Shown here one piece after another: positions 1 through 9,200 of a stretch of 14,760 nt of DNA (positions are counted from its first letter, which is position 1; the number at the start of each line of letters is the position of its first letter). The notes below the pieces were generated by a model that made no database searches, was not told the origin of the DNA, and saw only the letters and a list, made by a program, of their open reading frames with translations. The stretch covers positions 1 through 14,760 of the forward strand of contig MU624988.1 in assembly GCA_025349905.2 (NCBI GenBank), given 5' to 3'. Source of the stretch: Blastocladiella britannica (lineage: Eukaryota > Blastocladiomycota > Blastocladiomycetes > Blastocladiales > Blastocladiaceae). The translations under genes and the position numbers were made by a program.

Positions 1-15
1 TTGATTTGACCATAG
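1..15 (+). other. 3' end of an intron of the WDR59-like gene
   Basis: The reading frame of the downstream 2.4-kb exon meets in-frame stops at positions 7 (TGA) and 13 (TAG). The TAG lies in CCATAG, a good 3' splice acceptor, preceded by TTGAC, which could serve as a branch site. I infer that the window opens inside an intron and that the coding exon starts at 16. The donor lies outside the window. Confidence 0.6.
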
Positions 16-2484
16 CTCCCGACAAGCCAAGGGACAGAGGACGTGGTCAACCGGTTCCGACTGCGATTCTTCAACAACTCGTCTGCCAGCACCCCCCTCA
101 CGATTGGGACAGCGTCGCCGTACGCCTCGAGCACGCCGCGGACGCGCAGTTCCACATCCACCATTCGGCGCCGCGTCCTGTCTGGCCACACCGGCGTCGC
201 CAATGCTTCTTCCGCTGCTTCTATAAATGCAGCAGCAGCAGCAGCCGAGACAGAGGGAAGTCTCAAGGGCCGTCGACGCGAAAACTCGTCGTCCGGGAGC
301 CTCTCGCGTGACGTTGGCGGCGGCGGCGGCGGGATCGGCACCGGCGGCCCCAGCATGGCGTCGTCGCTCGTGTACGGGTCCGAGTTTGCACGGTCCTATG
401 CGGGTCCGTCGTCCATGATGAATGCCGCGCCTGAGCCGGGCAACGCGCCCGACTCGAACAACACGACCACGATCCTGGGACCCAAGTCATCGGCACGCGC
501 CATCGTGATCGTCAACATGTCGCACCTGGTGCCATACTGCGCCGACCTCGCGCTCATGTACAAGATGTGCCCGTGCGCGCGCGCCGACGGGTTCCCGGAC
601 ATGGTGGCCCTGTGCCAGCACAATGCTGCCGTGGCAATGCAGATCGGGTACTCGGACGTGGCCAAGCTGTGGACGCTGGCCGAGCTGGTGGTGGTCTCGG
701 CCGCCAGCAGCTACGGCGACCACTGTGGCAGCAACTCGGCCGAGTATATGCCTCCGCGGCCGGTCGACTCGGTGCGAGGGGGCGGACCGTGGAGCCGCAC
801 GGCTACCGGCGGCGGGGGCCTGGGCCGCCATGATATGAGTGGTAGTAGCAGCCGTCAAGCCTGGAAGGGCCAGCAGCACCCGCTGATGCGGTCGCTCATT
901 GACCGGATCCTGGCCGCACTCGAAGCGCGCCGCGACGTCCAGTCGCTCGCGGTGTTTGCGGCCGTGTTTACTTCCGTCGAATTTGGAGCCTCCACGTCCG
1001 CGCAACTGGCCAACGCGCAGTCCTTGAGCTATGATGGGCAGCTGCAGCAGCATCGGTTTTCTCCGCCGAGCGCGTTCCGGCTGCACCCGGGCGGCAGCAT
1101 GCGGTCGACACCCGCCGCGGTCGAGGTGGAAGAAAACCCGCTCTTTGATCGCATTGGCGCAACGACGACGACGACGACAACAACAACAACCGTGAGCTTT
1201 GGAGGCGGTGCGGCGCCCGCTCGGTCGGGATCGTTTGGGTCACGGCTGGCAGCCACCTCGGGCGTGTTTGGCCTGCAGCACCAGCGGTCGTCATCCCCAG
1301 CAGCGATGGCGGGAGCGGGAGGCGCTGCTGGGATGACAGCGACTCTGCCGCCGCGTGGAGCGTCGCCCGCATTTGTCCCGTCCATGCATGCGCTGCCGCC
1401 AGCACTGGTGCGCGTCGAGTCGGTCCCTCCTGTGGGGACCACTCCGCTCGTGGAGGCACCGCGGCTCGCGCTCTCTCCATCCGACGCTGCCGACGAACCT
1501 GGTATGGCGGTGACTCGAGGTGGGTTGGTCGTTGCAACGACCTCTTCATCGCTCGTCCCCGCACCGCCATCTGCATCGCCACCTCCACCTCCCCCACCTC
1601 CGCCTCCGCCTCCGCCGCCGTCGCTGCCGCTGCCACCGACGGCGATGCCACACGCAGCTCAATTGGCTGGTCGGCACTCGAGTCCGGCCATTCTTGCCGA
1701 GAGTTTGCGTCCAGGCGGCAGCTGGTCAGAATCAGCGACACAGCAGCAACAGTCGTCGTCTCGGTGCGATGCCAGCGGCGCTTTGGTGTTGGTGACCGGC
1801 AATGGGCTGGTTCTGAAGGTGGTGGACGTACCATCGTCCTCCATGCTCCCGCCGTCCACCACCAGTACGGCCGCACGAGGCCACCTGGCGGCGGCCAGGT
1901 CCGCCGACCCGACGACTCGGGTACGTGCGGCAAGGTACGCCCGGTACATGGTAGCGTACGCCGACCTCCTGCACCGGTCCGGCATGCTGGTTGCGCGTGC
2001 AGTACTGGGCCAGCAACTGGCGGTGGCCGCGCGCGTGGCAGGCATGACGGTGCCCTCGCCCGTGGACGCCGGCGACCTCGTGGCCGACTGCACGCTGTCG
2101 CAGTGCGCCGTGTGCCGGTGCGCGGTCCGTGGGCTGGGCACATTTTGCCCGAGCTGCGGGCACGGCGGCCACTTGGCGCACTTGCGCGAGTGGTTTACCG
2201 CCGCCGCTACCGCTGCCTTCAATGCTGCCGCTGGCGGGCCGGCAACAATCTCTTTGGCGGCCGCCGCAACCGCTGCTGCTGCCGCTGACGCCGCGCGCGC
2301 GTGCCCGGCCGTCGGGTGCGAGTGCCGGTGCCGCGGCGCTGGGCTGCCGCAACCCTCGTTGCTGCCGCCACCTTTGGCGGCCGCGTCTCTCTCGGCCGGT
2401 GCAGGGTCGATGAGCGCCCTGGCGGCGGCGCAGGCAGCGGCGGCCAATTCGAGCCTGTTGATGCTCGGCGGCAAGCCGCTTTGA
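16..2484 (+). CDS. WDR59: GATOR2/SEA complex subunit WDR59 (Mtc5/Sea3) homologue, 5'-partial
   Basis: This is the C-terminal ~820 residues of a WDR59-type subunit of GATOR2 (SEACAT in yeast), which acts at the vacuole/lysosome to control TORC1 in response to amino acids. The N-terminal WD40 propeller should lie to the left of the window. Two blocks identify it. Near 500-950 is a helical region with CQHNAAVAMQIG and, later, HPLMRSL...RRDVQSLAVF, matching the conserved middle region of WDR59. Near 1930-2330 is an ARYMVAYADLL helix followed by a zinc module CAVC-x3-C-AVRG, FCPSCGHGGH, HLREWF and CPAVGCECRC, close to the WDR59 C-terminus. Between lie poorly conserved linkers with poly-Thr (1161-1190) and poly-Pro (about 1576-1620) runs. 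An alanine-rich stretch of about 34 residues interrupts the zinc module. The stop TGA is at 2482-2484. Family assignment is strong; exon start at 16 is inferred. Confidence 0.86.
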   Translation, partial: LPTSQGTEDVVNRFRLRFFNNSSASTPLTIGTASPYASSTPRTRSSTSTIRRRVLSGHTGVANASSAASINAAAAAAETEGSLKGRRRENSSSGSLSRDVGGGGGGIGTGGPSMASSLVYGSEFARSYAGPSSMMNAAPEPGNAPDSNNTTTILGPKSSARAIVIVNMSHLVPYCADLALMYKMCPCARADGFPDMVALCQHNAAVAMQIGYSDVAKLWTLAELVVVSAASSYGDHCGSNSAEYMPPRPVDSVRGGGPWSRTATGGGGLGRHDMSGSSSRQAWKGQQHPLMRSLIDRILAALEARRDVQSLAVFAAVFTSVEFGASTSAQLANAQSLSYDGQLQQHRFSPPSAFRLHPGGSMRSTPAAVEVEENPLFDRIGATTTTTTTTTTVSFGGGAAPARSGSFGSRLAATSGVFGLQHQRSSSPAAMAGAGGAAGMTATLPPRGASPAFVPSMHALPPALVRVESVPPVGTTPLVEAPRLALSPSDAADEPGMAVTRGGLVVATTSSSLVPAPPSASPPPPPPPPPPPPPPSLPLPPTAMPHAAQLAGRHSSPAILAESLRPGGSWSESATQQQQSSSRCDASGALVLVTGNGLVLKVVDVPSSSMLPPSTTSTAARGHLAAARSADPTTRVRAARYARYMVAYADLLHRSGMLVARAVLGQQLAVAARVAGMTVPSPVDAGDLVADCTLSQCAVCRCAVRGLGTFCPSCGHGGHLAHLREWFTAAATAAFNAAAGGPATISLAAAATAAAAADAARACPAVGCECRCRGAGLPQPSLLPPPLAAASLSAGAGSMSALAAAQAAAANSSLLMLGGKPL

Positions 2485-2575
2485 GGACGCACTCCCATTT
2501 TTTTTTATTTTTTTTTTATTTGGCTCCTCTTTGGCGGCCAGCAGCATCATACAAGACACCTCCGTTTGCAATAAA
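2485..2575 (+). promoter_or_regulatory. WDR59-NRK1 spacer: T-rich tract plus AATAAA abutting the NRK1 start
   Basis: Only 91 bp separate the WDR59 stop from the NRK1 ATG. The spacer holds two poly(T) runs (about 2499-2520), which could act as a nucleosome-poor promoter element or 3' processing element. AATAAA at 2570-2575 directly touches the ATG at 2576. It could be a poly(A) signal for WDR59, the A-rich start context of NRK1, or both; the sequence alone cannot decide. Confidence 0.45.
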
Positions 2576-3592
2576 ATGCTTCGCACGCACATTCTTGCCC
2601 TGGGCGGCGCGTCGTGCTCGGGCAAATCGACGCTCGCGCAGCACATGCTGACGGCGCTGGCCACCCCCGCGGCCGCCAACCACTGTGCGCTCTATGTCAT
2701 GCGCCAGGATGCGTTCTTCAAGGTTGGTTTATTGCCTTTGTTTTCGTTGCTTCTCGTCGCTTCTCGTCGCTTCGATGGGTTACTACTGAGGTTACTGCTG
2801 AGGTTATCAAGTAACGTATAAAAAAATTAAAATTAAAAATAAAAATAAAAATAGCCAACGACCGAGATCCCGCTGGACCCGACGACCGGGATCGAGAACT
2901 GGGACGTGCCCGGTGCGATTGATTTCGGAGCAATGCACGCGACGCTCGCGGCCGTCCGCGCCGCCACCAGTATCGCGGACTTGGACGCGTTATGGCGCGC
3001 GCGTGGGCTCGCACAGGACGCGCAGGATCACATGCGAACGGGCGACGACGCCCTTGCCGCCGCTGCGCTGCCGACGTGGATGGCCGATGCGATGATGGCT
3101 GCCGTTCCAATGCCAGCCCGTTGGCCCGCGGCCCTGGTGATTCTGGACGGATTCATGCTCTTCCATGACGACGACAACAACAACAACGGCGGTGACCAAG
3201 GCCCAGCGGTGCTGGCGGCATGCGACGCCGCGACATACGTTGTCGCCGACGCAGCGACGTGCGTGCGGCGGCGCGACGCGCGGTCCGGGTACGCGTGCGC
3301 CGACGGCGTGTTCTGGGCCGACCCGCCCGGGTACTTTGCATCCACCGTGTGGCCGGCGTTTTTGGCGCTGAACGCGGTGCCGCTGGCGGCGCTGGCCCCG
3401 GCGTTTTCAGTGCTGGACGCCGACGAAGCAGATGCCGTCCCCGCGGTCCCTGGCTCGCCCGTAACGCTGCGGTACCCGAACGCAGGCGAGCTGCGGATCC
3501 CCGTGCTCATGCTCGACGGCCGCGACCGCGGGCCCGACGGCATGCGGATCAACCTGGCTGCGGTCCTCGCTCATGTATTCAAACACCTCTGA
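2576..3592 (+). CDS. NRK1: Nicotinamide riboside kinase (NRK1 family), one intron
   Basis: Phosphorylates nicotinamide riboside to NMN with ATP in the NAD salvage pathway, in the cytosol. Exons are 2576-2722 and 2855-3592 (294 residues, longer than the ~200 of human NMRK1 and the ~240 of the yeast enzyme). Residues 11-18 form a Walker A P-loop, GASCSGKS. RQDAFFK at 43-49 supplies the conserved acidic residue (D45) aligned with the catalytic Asp of the human enzyme. Exon 2 opens with PTTEIPLDPTTGIENWDVP, matching the family's substrate loop, followed by VILDGFMLF and DPPGYFASTVWP, both close to human LIIEGFLLF and DSPGYFDGHVWP. A species-specific DDDNNNN insertion follows the GFMLF strand (DNA about 3167-3190). 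The start was chosen because ATG is followed at once by the P-loop strand. Its stop abuts the stop of the convergent PRCC gene. Confidence 0.92.
2723..2854 (+). other. NRK1 intron (phase 0, 132 nt) with tandem micro-repeats
   Basis: Donor AAG|GTTGGT and acceptor AATAG|CCAACG join FFK to PTTEIP in frame. The intron contains a direct 10-bp duplication (2751-2760 and 2761-2770) and a 12-bp near-duplication (2778-2789 and 2790-2801). Its 3' 35 nt are adenine-rich (TAAAAA-like units), with no polypyrimidine tract before the acceptor, which is unusual. Confidence 0.85.
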
Positions 3593-4861
3593 TCAAAACC
3601 CGTACTTGCTGCCCGCGGCCTTTTTCTTTTGCCGGTTGGCCGAAAACATGCCCTCGAGCTCGCGCGACTGCGCCGCCGCCTTCTTGGCCAGCTGCAAGAG
3701 CCCGAGCTTGGTGCTGGCCGACAAGTGCTGGTTGATGGCCTTGGGTGCTGCCGCCTTGTGCGCGGCCGCGAGTTGCTCGTAGTCCTCGTGCTGCAGCTCG
3801 TCCTGTACCGAAATTTGGTGGATGATGGGGCCGGCGCCAGATGAGGACGATGACGCATTGCTGGCACGCAGGAGCTGTTTTTCCGAGAGGCCGAGCTTGT
3901 GCAACTGCACAGTCTTTCGTCGTCAATGACAAGGATACAAGAGAAAAGAAAAGAAGAAAAGAAAAAAAAGAAAAAAAAGAAAAAAAAGAAAAAAAGAGAG
4001 GACGTACATCGCGCCGATCCACGCCGAGCTCGCGCGCAATCTGGTCCATATCGGGAGCGCCATCCTCGGTCGTCATACTGTACCCGGCAGCAGCAGCAGC
4101 AGCGGAAGCGGAAGCATAGGACGCGGACGATCCAGCCGGTTGCGGCGCGTACAGGTGCGACGGATGGAATGAATCGGCAGTCGGCGGTGGCGGCATACCG
4201 GCGGCATCAGATCCGTCAACGGCTGGTCCGATCGCAGCCGCGCCTGGTCCGTCGTCGTCGTCTGGAAAAATTGAAGTTGGCATGTCAGGAGAAGGCATCT
4301 CTCTCGCGTGAAAACAAGGCCGAGCGTACCAAATGAGAACAACGATGCGGCAGTCGCATTCGGGATCCGTGCCTTCAGAGCGGTCGGGGGTGGCGCCGGC
4401 GAAGGCTCTGTTGTTGCCAAAGGGGTGGTGGTGGTGGTCGCGACTCGCCTCACGACCGTCTTTTTCGCGGGCTTGGCAGCAGCCGTCGGAGCCAAGGTAG
4501 ACGACATTGGTGCCTTTGACGACGACGACGACGACGACGACGACGGCTGGGGTAACCGCGAAAAGAGGCCAGAGCCAGCAGCATTACGGGCGGGACCCGA
4601 TCCAGGACCAGTGGGCGGCGATAACGCGGAAGGTGCCGACGGTGGTGGAGCGACCAGACGCAGATCTTCCGCATCCAGCCGGCGTCGCTTATTCGCTCCG
4701 GGGGCAGGCAGCCCGGACAGGAACGCGGACGTGGACAGGTCGGCGCGCGTTGGGCGTTTGAGCGAGGATGATGGAATGTCATTCTTGCTCAGGACTGATG
4801 ATGGCGGAGGCGAGTCCGAGTCTGAGCCCGAGTCGGACGAGTACGAGACCAGCGATGCCAT
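3593..4861 (-). CDS. PRCC: PRCC-family nuclear protein, two introns
   Basis: Homologue of human PRCC (proline-rich, mitotic checkpoint/splicing-associated factor; Pfam PRCC). Exons on the minus strand are 4861-4330, 4261-4008 and 3904-3593, giving 365 residues. The N-terminus MASLVSYSSDSGSDSD resembles MSLVAYASSDESE of PRCC, and the last residues ...KKKAAGSKYGF match the diagnostic KYGF ending. A KRRR stretch near residue 60 may be a nuclear localisation signal. The body is low-complexity: a poly-Ser run near residues 105-115 (GAC repeats on the + strand), Thr/Pro-rich linkers and an Ala-rich segment. The C-terminal third carries the helical conserved part (ARELGVDRRD joined to LHKLGLSEKQLL). 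The start lies in an AAAAAATGG context and is the first ATG of the frame. The gene is convergent with NRK1 (no gap between stops) and divergent from the next gene (43 bp). Family assignment is good; the molecular role in fungi is uncertain. Confidence 0.86.
3905..4007 (-). other. PRCC intron 2 (phase 0, 103 nt) with C(T)7-8 repeats
   Basis: Donor GAT|GTACGT and acceptor TGTGCAG|TTGCAC. On the minus strand the intron starts with a long pyrimidine tract made of several 9-nt units of the form CTTTTTTTT (+ strand about 3958-3995). The tract lies next to the donor, not next to the acceptor. Confidence 0.85.
4262..4329 (-). other. PRCC intron 1 (phase 1, 68 nt)
   Basis: Donor TTTG|GTACGC, a CTGAC branch-like site and acceptor TTTTTCCAG|ACGAC. 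The split codon G+AC restores GAC and continues as DDDDGPGAAA in frame. Confidence 0.8.
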
Positions 4862-4904
4862 TTTTTGTTAATGTTATGTGTCTCTGAATTTCGAATTCAA
4901 AGAC
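4862..4904. promoter_or_regulatory. 43-bp divergent promoter between PRCC and the acidic-protein gene
   Basis: The two start codons (4861 on the minus strand, 4905 on the plus strand) are only 43 bp apart. The spacer is AT-rich with a T6 run next to the PRCC start and an in-frame TAA (4869) upstream of the plus-strand gene. No TATA box is clear. Transcription start sites probably lie within the opposite gene's 5' region. Confidence 0.6.
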
Positions 4905-6190
4905 ATGATGACCGGCTCATCTGACCAGCAGCAGCTCGGCCCCGCCGCCGCCGCCCTGGCCCCATTGCTGGCCGCGGCACTGCGCGAACTGACGTCCTCT
5001 CCAGCAGCGACACCACCACCACCACCACCACCATCCCTGGTCGCGTTCCGCACGCACGCCGCCGACTTGGCCAACGCACTGGCCGCCCATACCGCGTCCG
5101 CCCCCACGCCCGCTCCCGGCTCCTACGCGGCCCTTTCTCGACAGGTGCCTTTCATGTCCTTGTTATGCTCGTCCAGGTGCTCAGTTCTGCGTTGGTGTAA
5201 TAGAAGGCTACGCTCCAAGCCCATATCGCCCACCAACGCGCGGCCTTGGCCATGATGCATGCTCGATTGGACTCGTGGCGCGACCGTCTTGCCGCCCAGG
5301 CCGCCGCCGCCGACAATGTGGTCGCTGCCCGCCAATTACCCGGCTCACTGGGTCCCAGGATCACTGTGGCCCATGGCACTTCGGATCCCTTACCGCCCGT
5401 CTCGGCCGCACAACGAAACGATCGCTTGAGGAAGAGCCAGGCGGTTGACCGCGATCGCGATAGTGAGAGCGAAAGCGAGAGCGACGATCATGACGATGAA
5501 GAGGAGGACGCGCGCACGTCGCGGGCCGGCACCAAGTCGCGCCGGTCAGGCGCTGTTGACCTGGTCAGCATGCGGTCGGGCGACTTGGCAGCAACGAGCG
5601 GGCGCGGTGACGACGATGAGGACGAGGAGGGAGAGTCGGACGATCGCGAGGACGACGAGTCGTCGATGGCATCGGGCGCGGCCGCGGACGACGAAGCAGC
5701 TGGGGACGACGACGCAATCGAGGCCGCGTTGGCGGAGCTGATGCACGGGCCCGTTGGCGGCGCCGCTGCCGCCCACCCGCCCGGTTCCGCTGCTACAGCC
5801 ACGGGTGGTGCTGGACCGGGGACTTACGCTAGCGGCGCATCGACACCGGGCGTGCGGGCGTTCCGGGTCGAGGACGACGAAGGCCCGCCCACCGATCCCG
5901 TGGCCGCTGCTGCTGCGCCGGGGACGACGACAGCGGCCGGTTCGGTGTCGGCCGCCGCTGCCACGTCGGACACGTCCCTCGCGACGACTGCGTTGGATGT
6001 TACCGGCAATCCCGCTCCTTCCTCGGCCGCCTCTATTGCCGCTGCCGCAGTTCCTCCATTGGCGAGTGCTGCTGCTGCAGCCCGGTCGCGACTGACAGCG
6101 GCGGTCGGCGCCGGGTCTGTCGCCAACCTCCCCGCCCTTGATCTCAAGAGCGACGACAGCGAGAGCGACAGTGAAAGTGACAGCGATTAG
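4905..6190 (+). CDS. Unrecognised protein: helical N-terminus, acidic Ser/Asp-rich C-terminal half
   Basis: I do not recognise this gene with confidence. Exons 4905-5144 and 5204-6190 give 408 residues. Residues about 10-120 look helical: LAPLLAAALRELTSS, a short poly-Pro loop (encoded by CCA repeats at 5009-5032), DLANALAAHTAS, then across the splice junction ALSRQKATLQAHIAHQRAAL and LDSWRDRLAAQ, a likely coiled coil. The spacing QKxxLxxH...LxxW faintly recalls small Mediator subunits such as MED28, but this is only a weak resemblance. From about residue 165 the protein is low-complexity: several Ser/Asp/Glu clusters (SESESESDDHDDEEED; DDDEDEEGESDDREDDE) alternate with Ala/Thr-rich linkers, and the C-terminus is a second Ser/Asp repeat. 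Those clusters fit CK2 sites. The GC-rich codon use and intron support a real gene. ATG 4905 is the first in frame after a TAA; ATG 4908 is an alternative. Confidence 0.7.
5145..5203 (+). other. Intron of the acidic-protein gene (phase 0, 59 nt)
   Basis: Donor CGACAG|GTGCCT and acceptor GTAATAG|AAGGCT. The acceptor's TAG is an in-frame stop for the downstream exon frame, so the exon must start after it. The joined product reads ALSRQ-KATLQAHIAHQ, continuing a helix. An AAG three bases further on would be an in-frame alternative acceptor. Confidence 0.7.
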
Positions 6191-6227
6191 AATCATGTAA
6201 ATTTTTTTTTTCTTTTTTCCCCCACCT
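6191..6227. terminator. 37-bp convergent 3' spacer with T-rich tract
   Basis: Separates the stop of the acidic-protein gene (+) from the stop of TRAPPC8 (-). It consists mostly of a T-run interrupted by one C, followed by a short C-run. The 3' ends of the two transcripts must overlap or lie within this short tract. No AATAAA is visible on either strand. Confidence 0.4.
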
Positions 6228-9200
6228 TCATTCCAACGGTGACGACGGCTCGGCCGCCTCCTCCTCCAGCGGTCCGTCTGTGGCCGTTTCATCATCAGGA
6301 GCAGGGACCGTGTCTGCAGTTGCCGGGCCAGGATCAGCGATCGTCTTCTCCTGGGCATCAGAGGCCGCGTCTGTCGACGGCGCCGGATCCGCAGTAGTAG
6401 CAACGACGACCGTGTCCAAGGCCACGCTCTCCATGCCCGCGGCCGCCAAAGACACCCCAGCGTCGTCCTCGCCACCACCTTCTTCATCGTCGCCAAGCCC
6501 GTCGTCACCGCCCGCTACCCCGCCCGCCACCGCGGCCGACCGCTCCGGCTCAACCGACTCGACCTCCACGCTCAAGTAACTCGGTTCCACGTAAATCGCA
6601 GTCGCTCCCACCGCCAGTGCCGCCGGGTCCCCACCCCACACCGCCTCGACCGAGACAGCGGCGGCCACGTCCACGATGCCGCTCACCAGCGGAAGAGCCG
6701 CCACCACCACCGCCGTCGACTGGCCCGGCGTCAGTGTCGCGGTAGTGACGAGCGGGCCCGTGATCACCAGGTCCGAGTCGGACCGCCACGTGCACCGCAC
6801 CGACATGGTCCAGGGCGGGAACAACGGTGCAGCGGTGCCTCCTGCGGTTGAAGGGCCGTTGCCAAAGTTGTGGCGGCCGCCAGGGGCAGCGGGAGCCGGC
6901 GCGGCGGCGTTGGCGGCGGCCATGGCCGAGACGGCGGCGGCGGTGGCGGATCGGTTCGACAGGACCAGGGTCACCAGCGTGGGTGCCCGGCGCACGGTGG
7001 TCGACGCATGCGCCATGCCGACGTGCAGCGGTGGGGGCGGCGCGATTGGGATCGGCAGGAACCCGCGCCACGAGTTGAGCGTCCATGCGAACCACAGCCG
7101 CGGCGGCGGGGGCAGCAGCGGGCGTGGTGGTGGTAATGGCGGGGCTGACGAAATCGTCGCGTCGTCGTCACCGCCACCGCCAACACCACCACCACCACCA
7201 CCAGCCAAAGGAGGAGCCACGACCAGCTCGGGCGCCAACAACTCCATGGGTCCCGTCCACCACTCGGGCCACTGTCCCGCACTTAACGCCCCACGGGCTC
7301 CACTGCCGCCGCAATCCTCGTCCACGGCCACCACCCGCACCAAGTGCGAGACGGCCCGGCGCGGCGCGATTTCCACCGCCTCGCCGCCCACCACCCCACC
7401 GGAGCCAACCAGCGCGCCTTCAAGCTGCTGGTGGAGTGCCTCGAGCGATGCGACCAGTGCGCGCTGTGGTGGGACCGCGAGCGGATGCTGCTGTTCGACG
7501 GGTGATCCGGGCAAGTCGCGCCACTCGGCCCGCGCCGACTGCACCAGCGGCACCAGCGTGACCGCCAGCGAGTGCACGTCGGCGTGCGGGCCGTACGTCC
7601 ACTCGAACGCCACGTGCGCCGCGTGCCAGTGCATCCACATGGTCACGGTCGCCGACTCGCCCGGCGCCAGTGACGCCGGTAACGGCGTGGATGGGTCCAA
7701 AGCAAAGGTGACGCCGCCGGGCGCTGCCGCCCACTCGGAGCCAGTCTGTGGAGGTGCGGCAGCATGATCCGATGGGGCAAGCACCCGGACGCCGATCGCG
7801 CCCGTGGGCACAAACCCGTTGTTGACCAGCGCCACCTGCACCGCCATGGTCTGTGACGCAAACACCACCGACGGAATGTCCCACGAAACGCCAAGCTTGG
7901 ACCGCGGGGCAATCACGGAAATGGGCACCCGGTGCGCCAAGGGAGCGCACATTGGGACCGTATCGTACAGGCGGAACTTGAGCTGCGTGAGCTTGACGCT
8001 GCCAATGGCGAGGCCGCGGACCGAAAATGTGGCCCGGACCGACTCGAGCGGGCCCAACTCGATGATCTGCGCGGCACTGGGCACCTCAATCGCCACCACC
8101 TGTGCGGGGTCGGCTGCTGCTGCTGCTGCTGCTGCTGCGGCTGTTTCTTCATCGGCGCTTGCTTCGGATTCGGGATCACCAACATTGGCAGTCATTCCCA
8201 GCACCGGAGAGTACACCATGACCGGAATGGCCATTGGGTTGGTGAGCTTGATGGTCAAGTTGATCGTTTCTATACGGGTTGCTGGTCAGAACAGCGCCCA
8301 AACCAATATAGTCATAAAGGACATACCGTGGACGCAGACAGGCTCTACATCCATCGCCTCGACGATCGGCACCGGATCCGGGAGCTCGTGCCACCCGCCA
8401 ACAGCCTCGGCCGCCGCCGGGAACTGCGAGTACAGGTACACGAGCTCGTCGAGCGGCATAGTCTGGCCCGGGTGCACGAGCTTGAGCATGGCCGCGACGG
8501 CCGCGTCTAGCATCCCCTGGTGGTAAAACTGGCGTCCAAGAGCCAGCTGCACGTGGTCGCGCATGGCGTCCCAACCCGGCGGGAGCAGCCGCTCGGCCAC
8601 CTGGTAGCACCGGACCGCGTGTGCACGCAGCTGCGCCTTGGTGTACTTGTTGCCCGCCAGCACCAGGTGAATCAGGGCTTTGCGGCGCCACTCGACGCCG
8701 GGGAGCAAGTACATGGCGGCGGCCTGTTCCAGGAACAACGCCACGCGCGAATTGGCGCTGGTCGAGTTGGCGTCCGGGTCGGCGGCCGCCGCCCGCAAGT
8801 ACACTGCCGCTGCGCTCGTGGCCTGGCCGTCGGCGGCCATCAGCGCCGCCACCACCACGGTAGCCCGCGCGGCTCCCATTGGCATATGTGCGCGCGTCTG
8901 GTACGTGGAGATGCACGACTCGAGCGCTTGCTCGGCGTCCGCCCATTGGCCCAGGGCTGCATGGCAAATGGCCACCATTTCCTGGGCCGCGGCCAGGTGC
9001 CGGTACGCCTTGTCGGAAGAAAAGGCACGGGCCGCGGTCTGGTACACTGCGAGCGCCAGCTTGTAGTCGCGCAGCGCAAACGCGAAATCGGCCAGCCGCC
9101 GAAGCAGCGCCTCTTGCGCCGTGTGCGAGTACACGACGGCCATCGTCGGCGTCTCGGATCGGTTATTGGAACTATTGCCTCCTCCTCCTCCTCCGCCAAA

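Noticed and set aside
968..2143. 391-codon open frame on the minus strand opposite WDR59
   Set aside because: Its translation is Arg/Pro/Ala/Ser-rich with no recognisable domain. It arises from GC-rich codons of the true gene, which shows clear WDR59 blocks.
1732..2679. 315-codon minus-strand frame spanning the WDR59 3' end and NRK1 start
   Set aside because: No domain, Arg/Ala/Gly-rich, and it crosses two genes whose plus-strand products are recognisable.
3593..4861. The nine genes as one functional cluster
   Set aside because: Products belong to unrelated housekeeping processes on mixed strands. Close spacing is explained by general compaction, and no shared pathway is evident.
6676..7767. 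363-codon open frame on the plus strand inside TRAPPC8 exon 3
   Set aside because: Low-complexity product antisense to a well-supported TRAPPC8 frame; long antisense frames are expected at this GC content.
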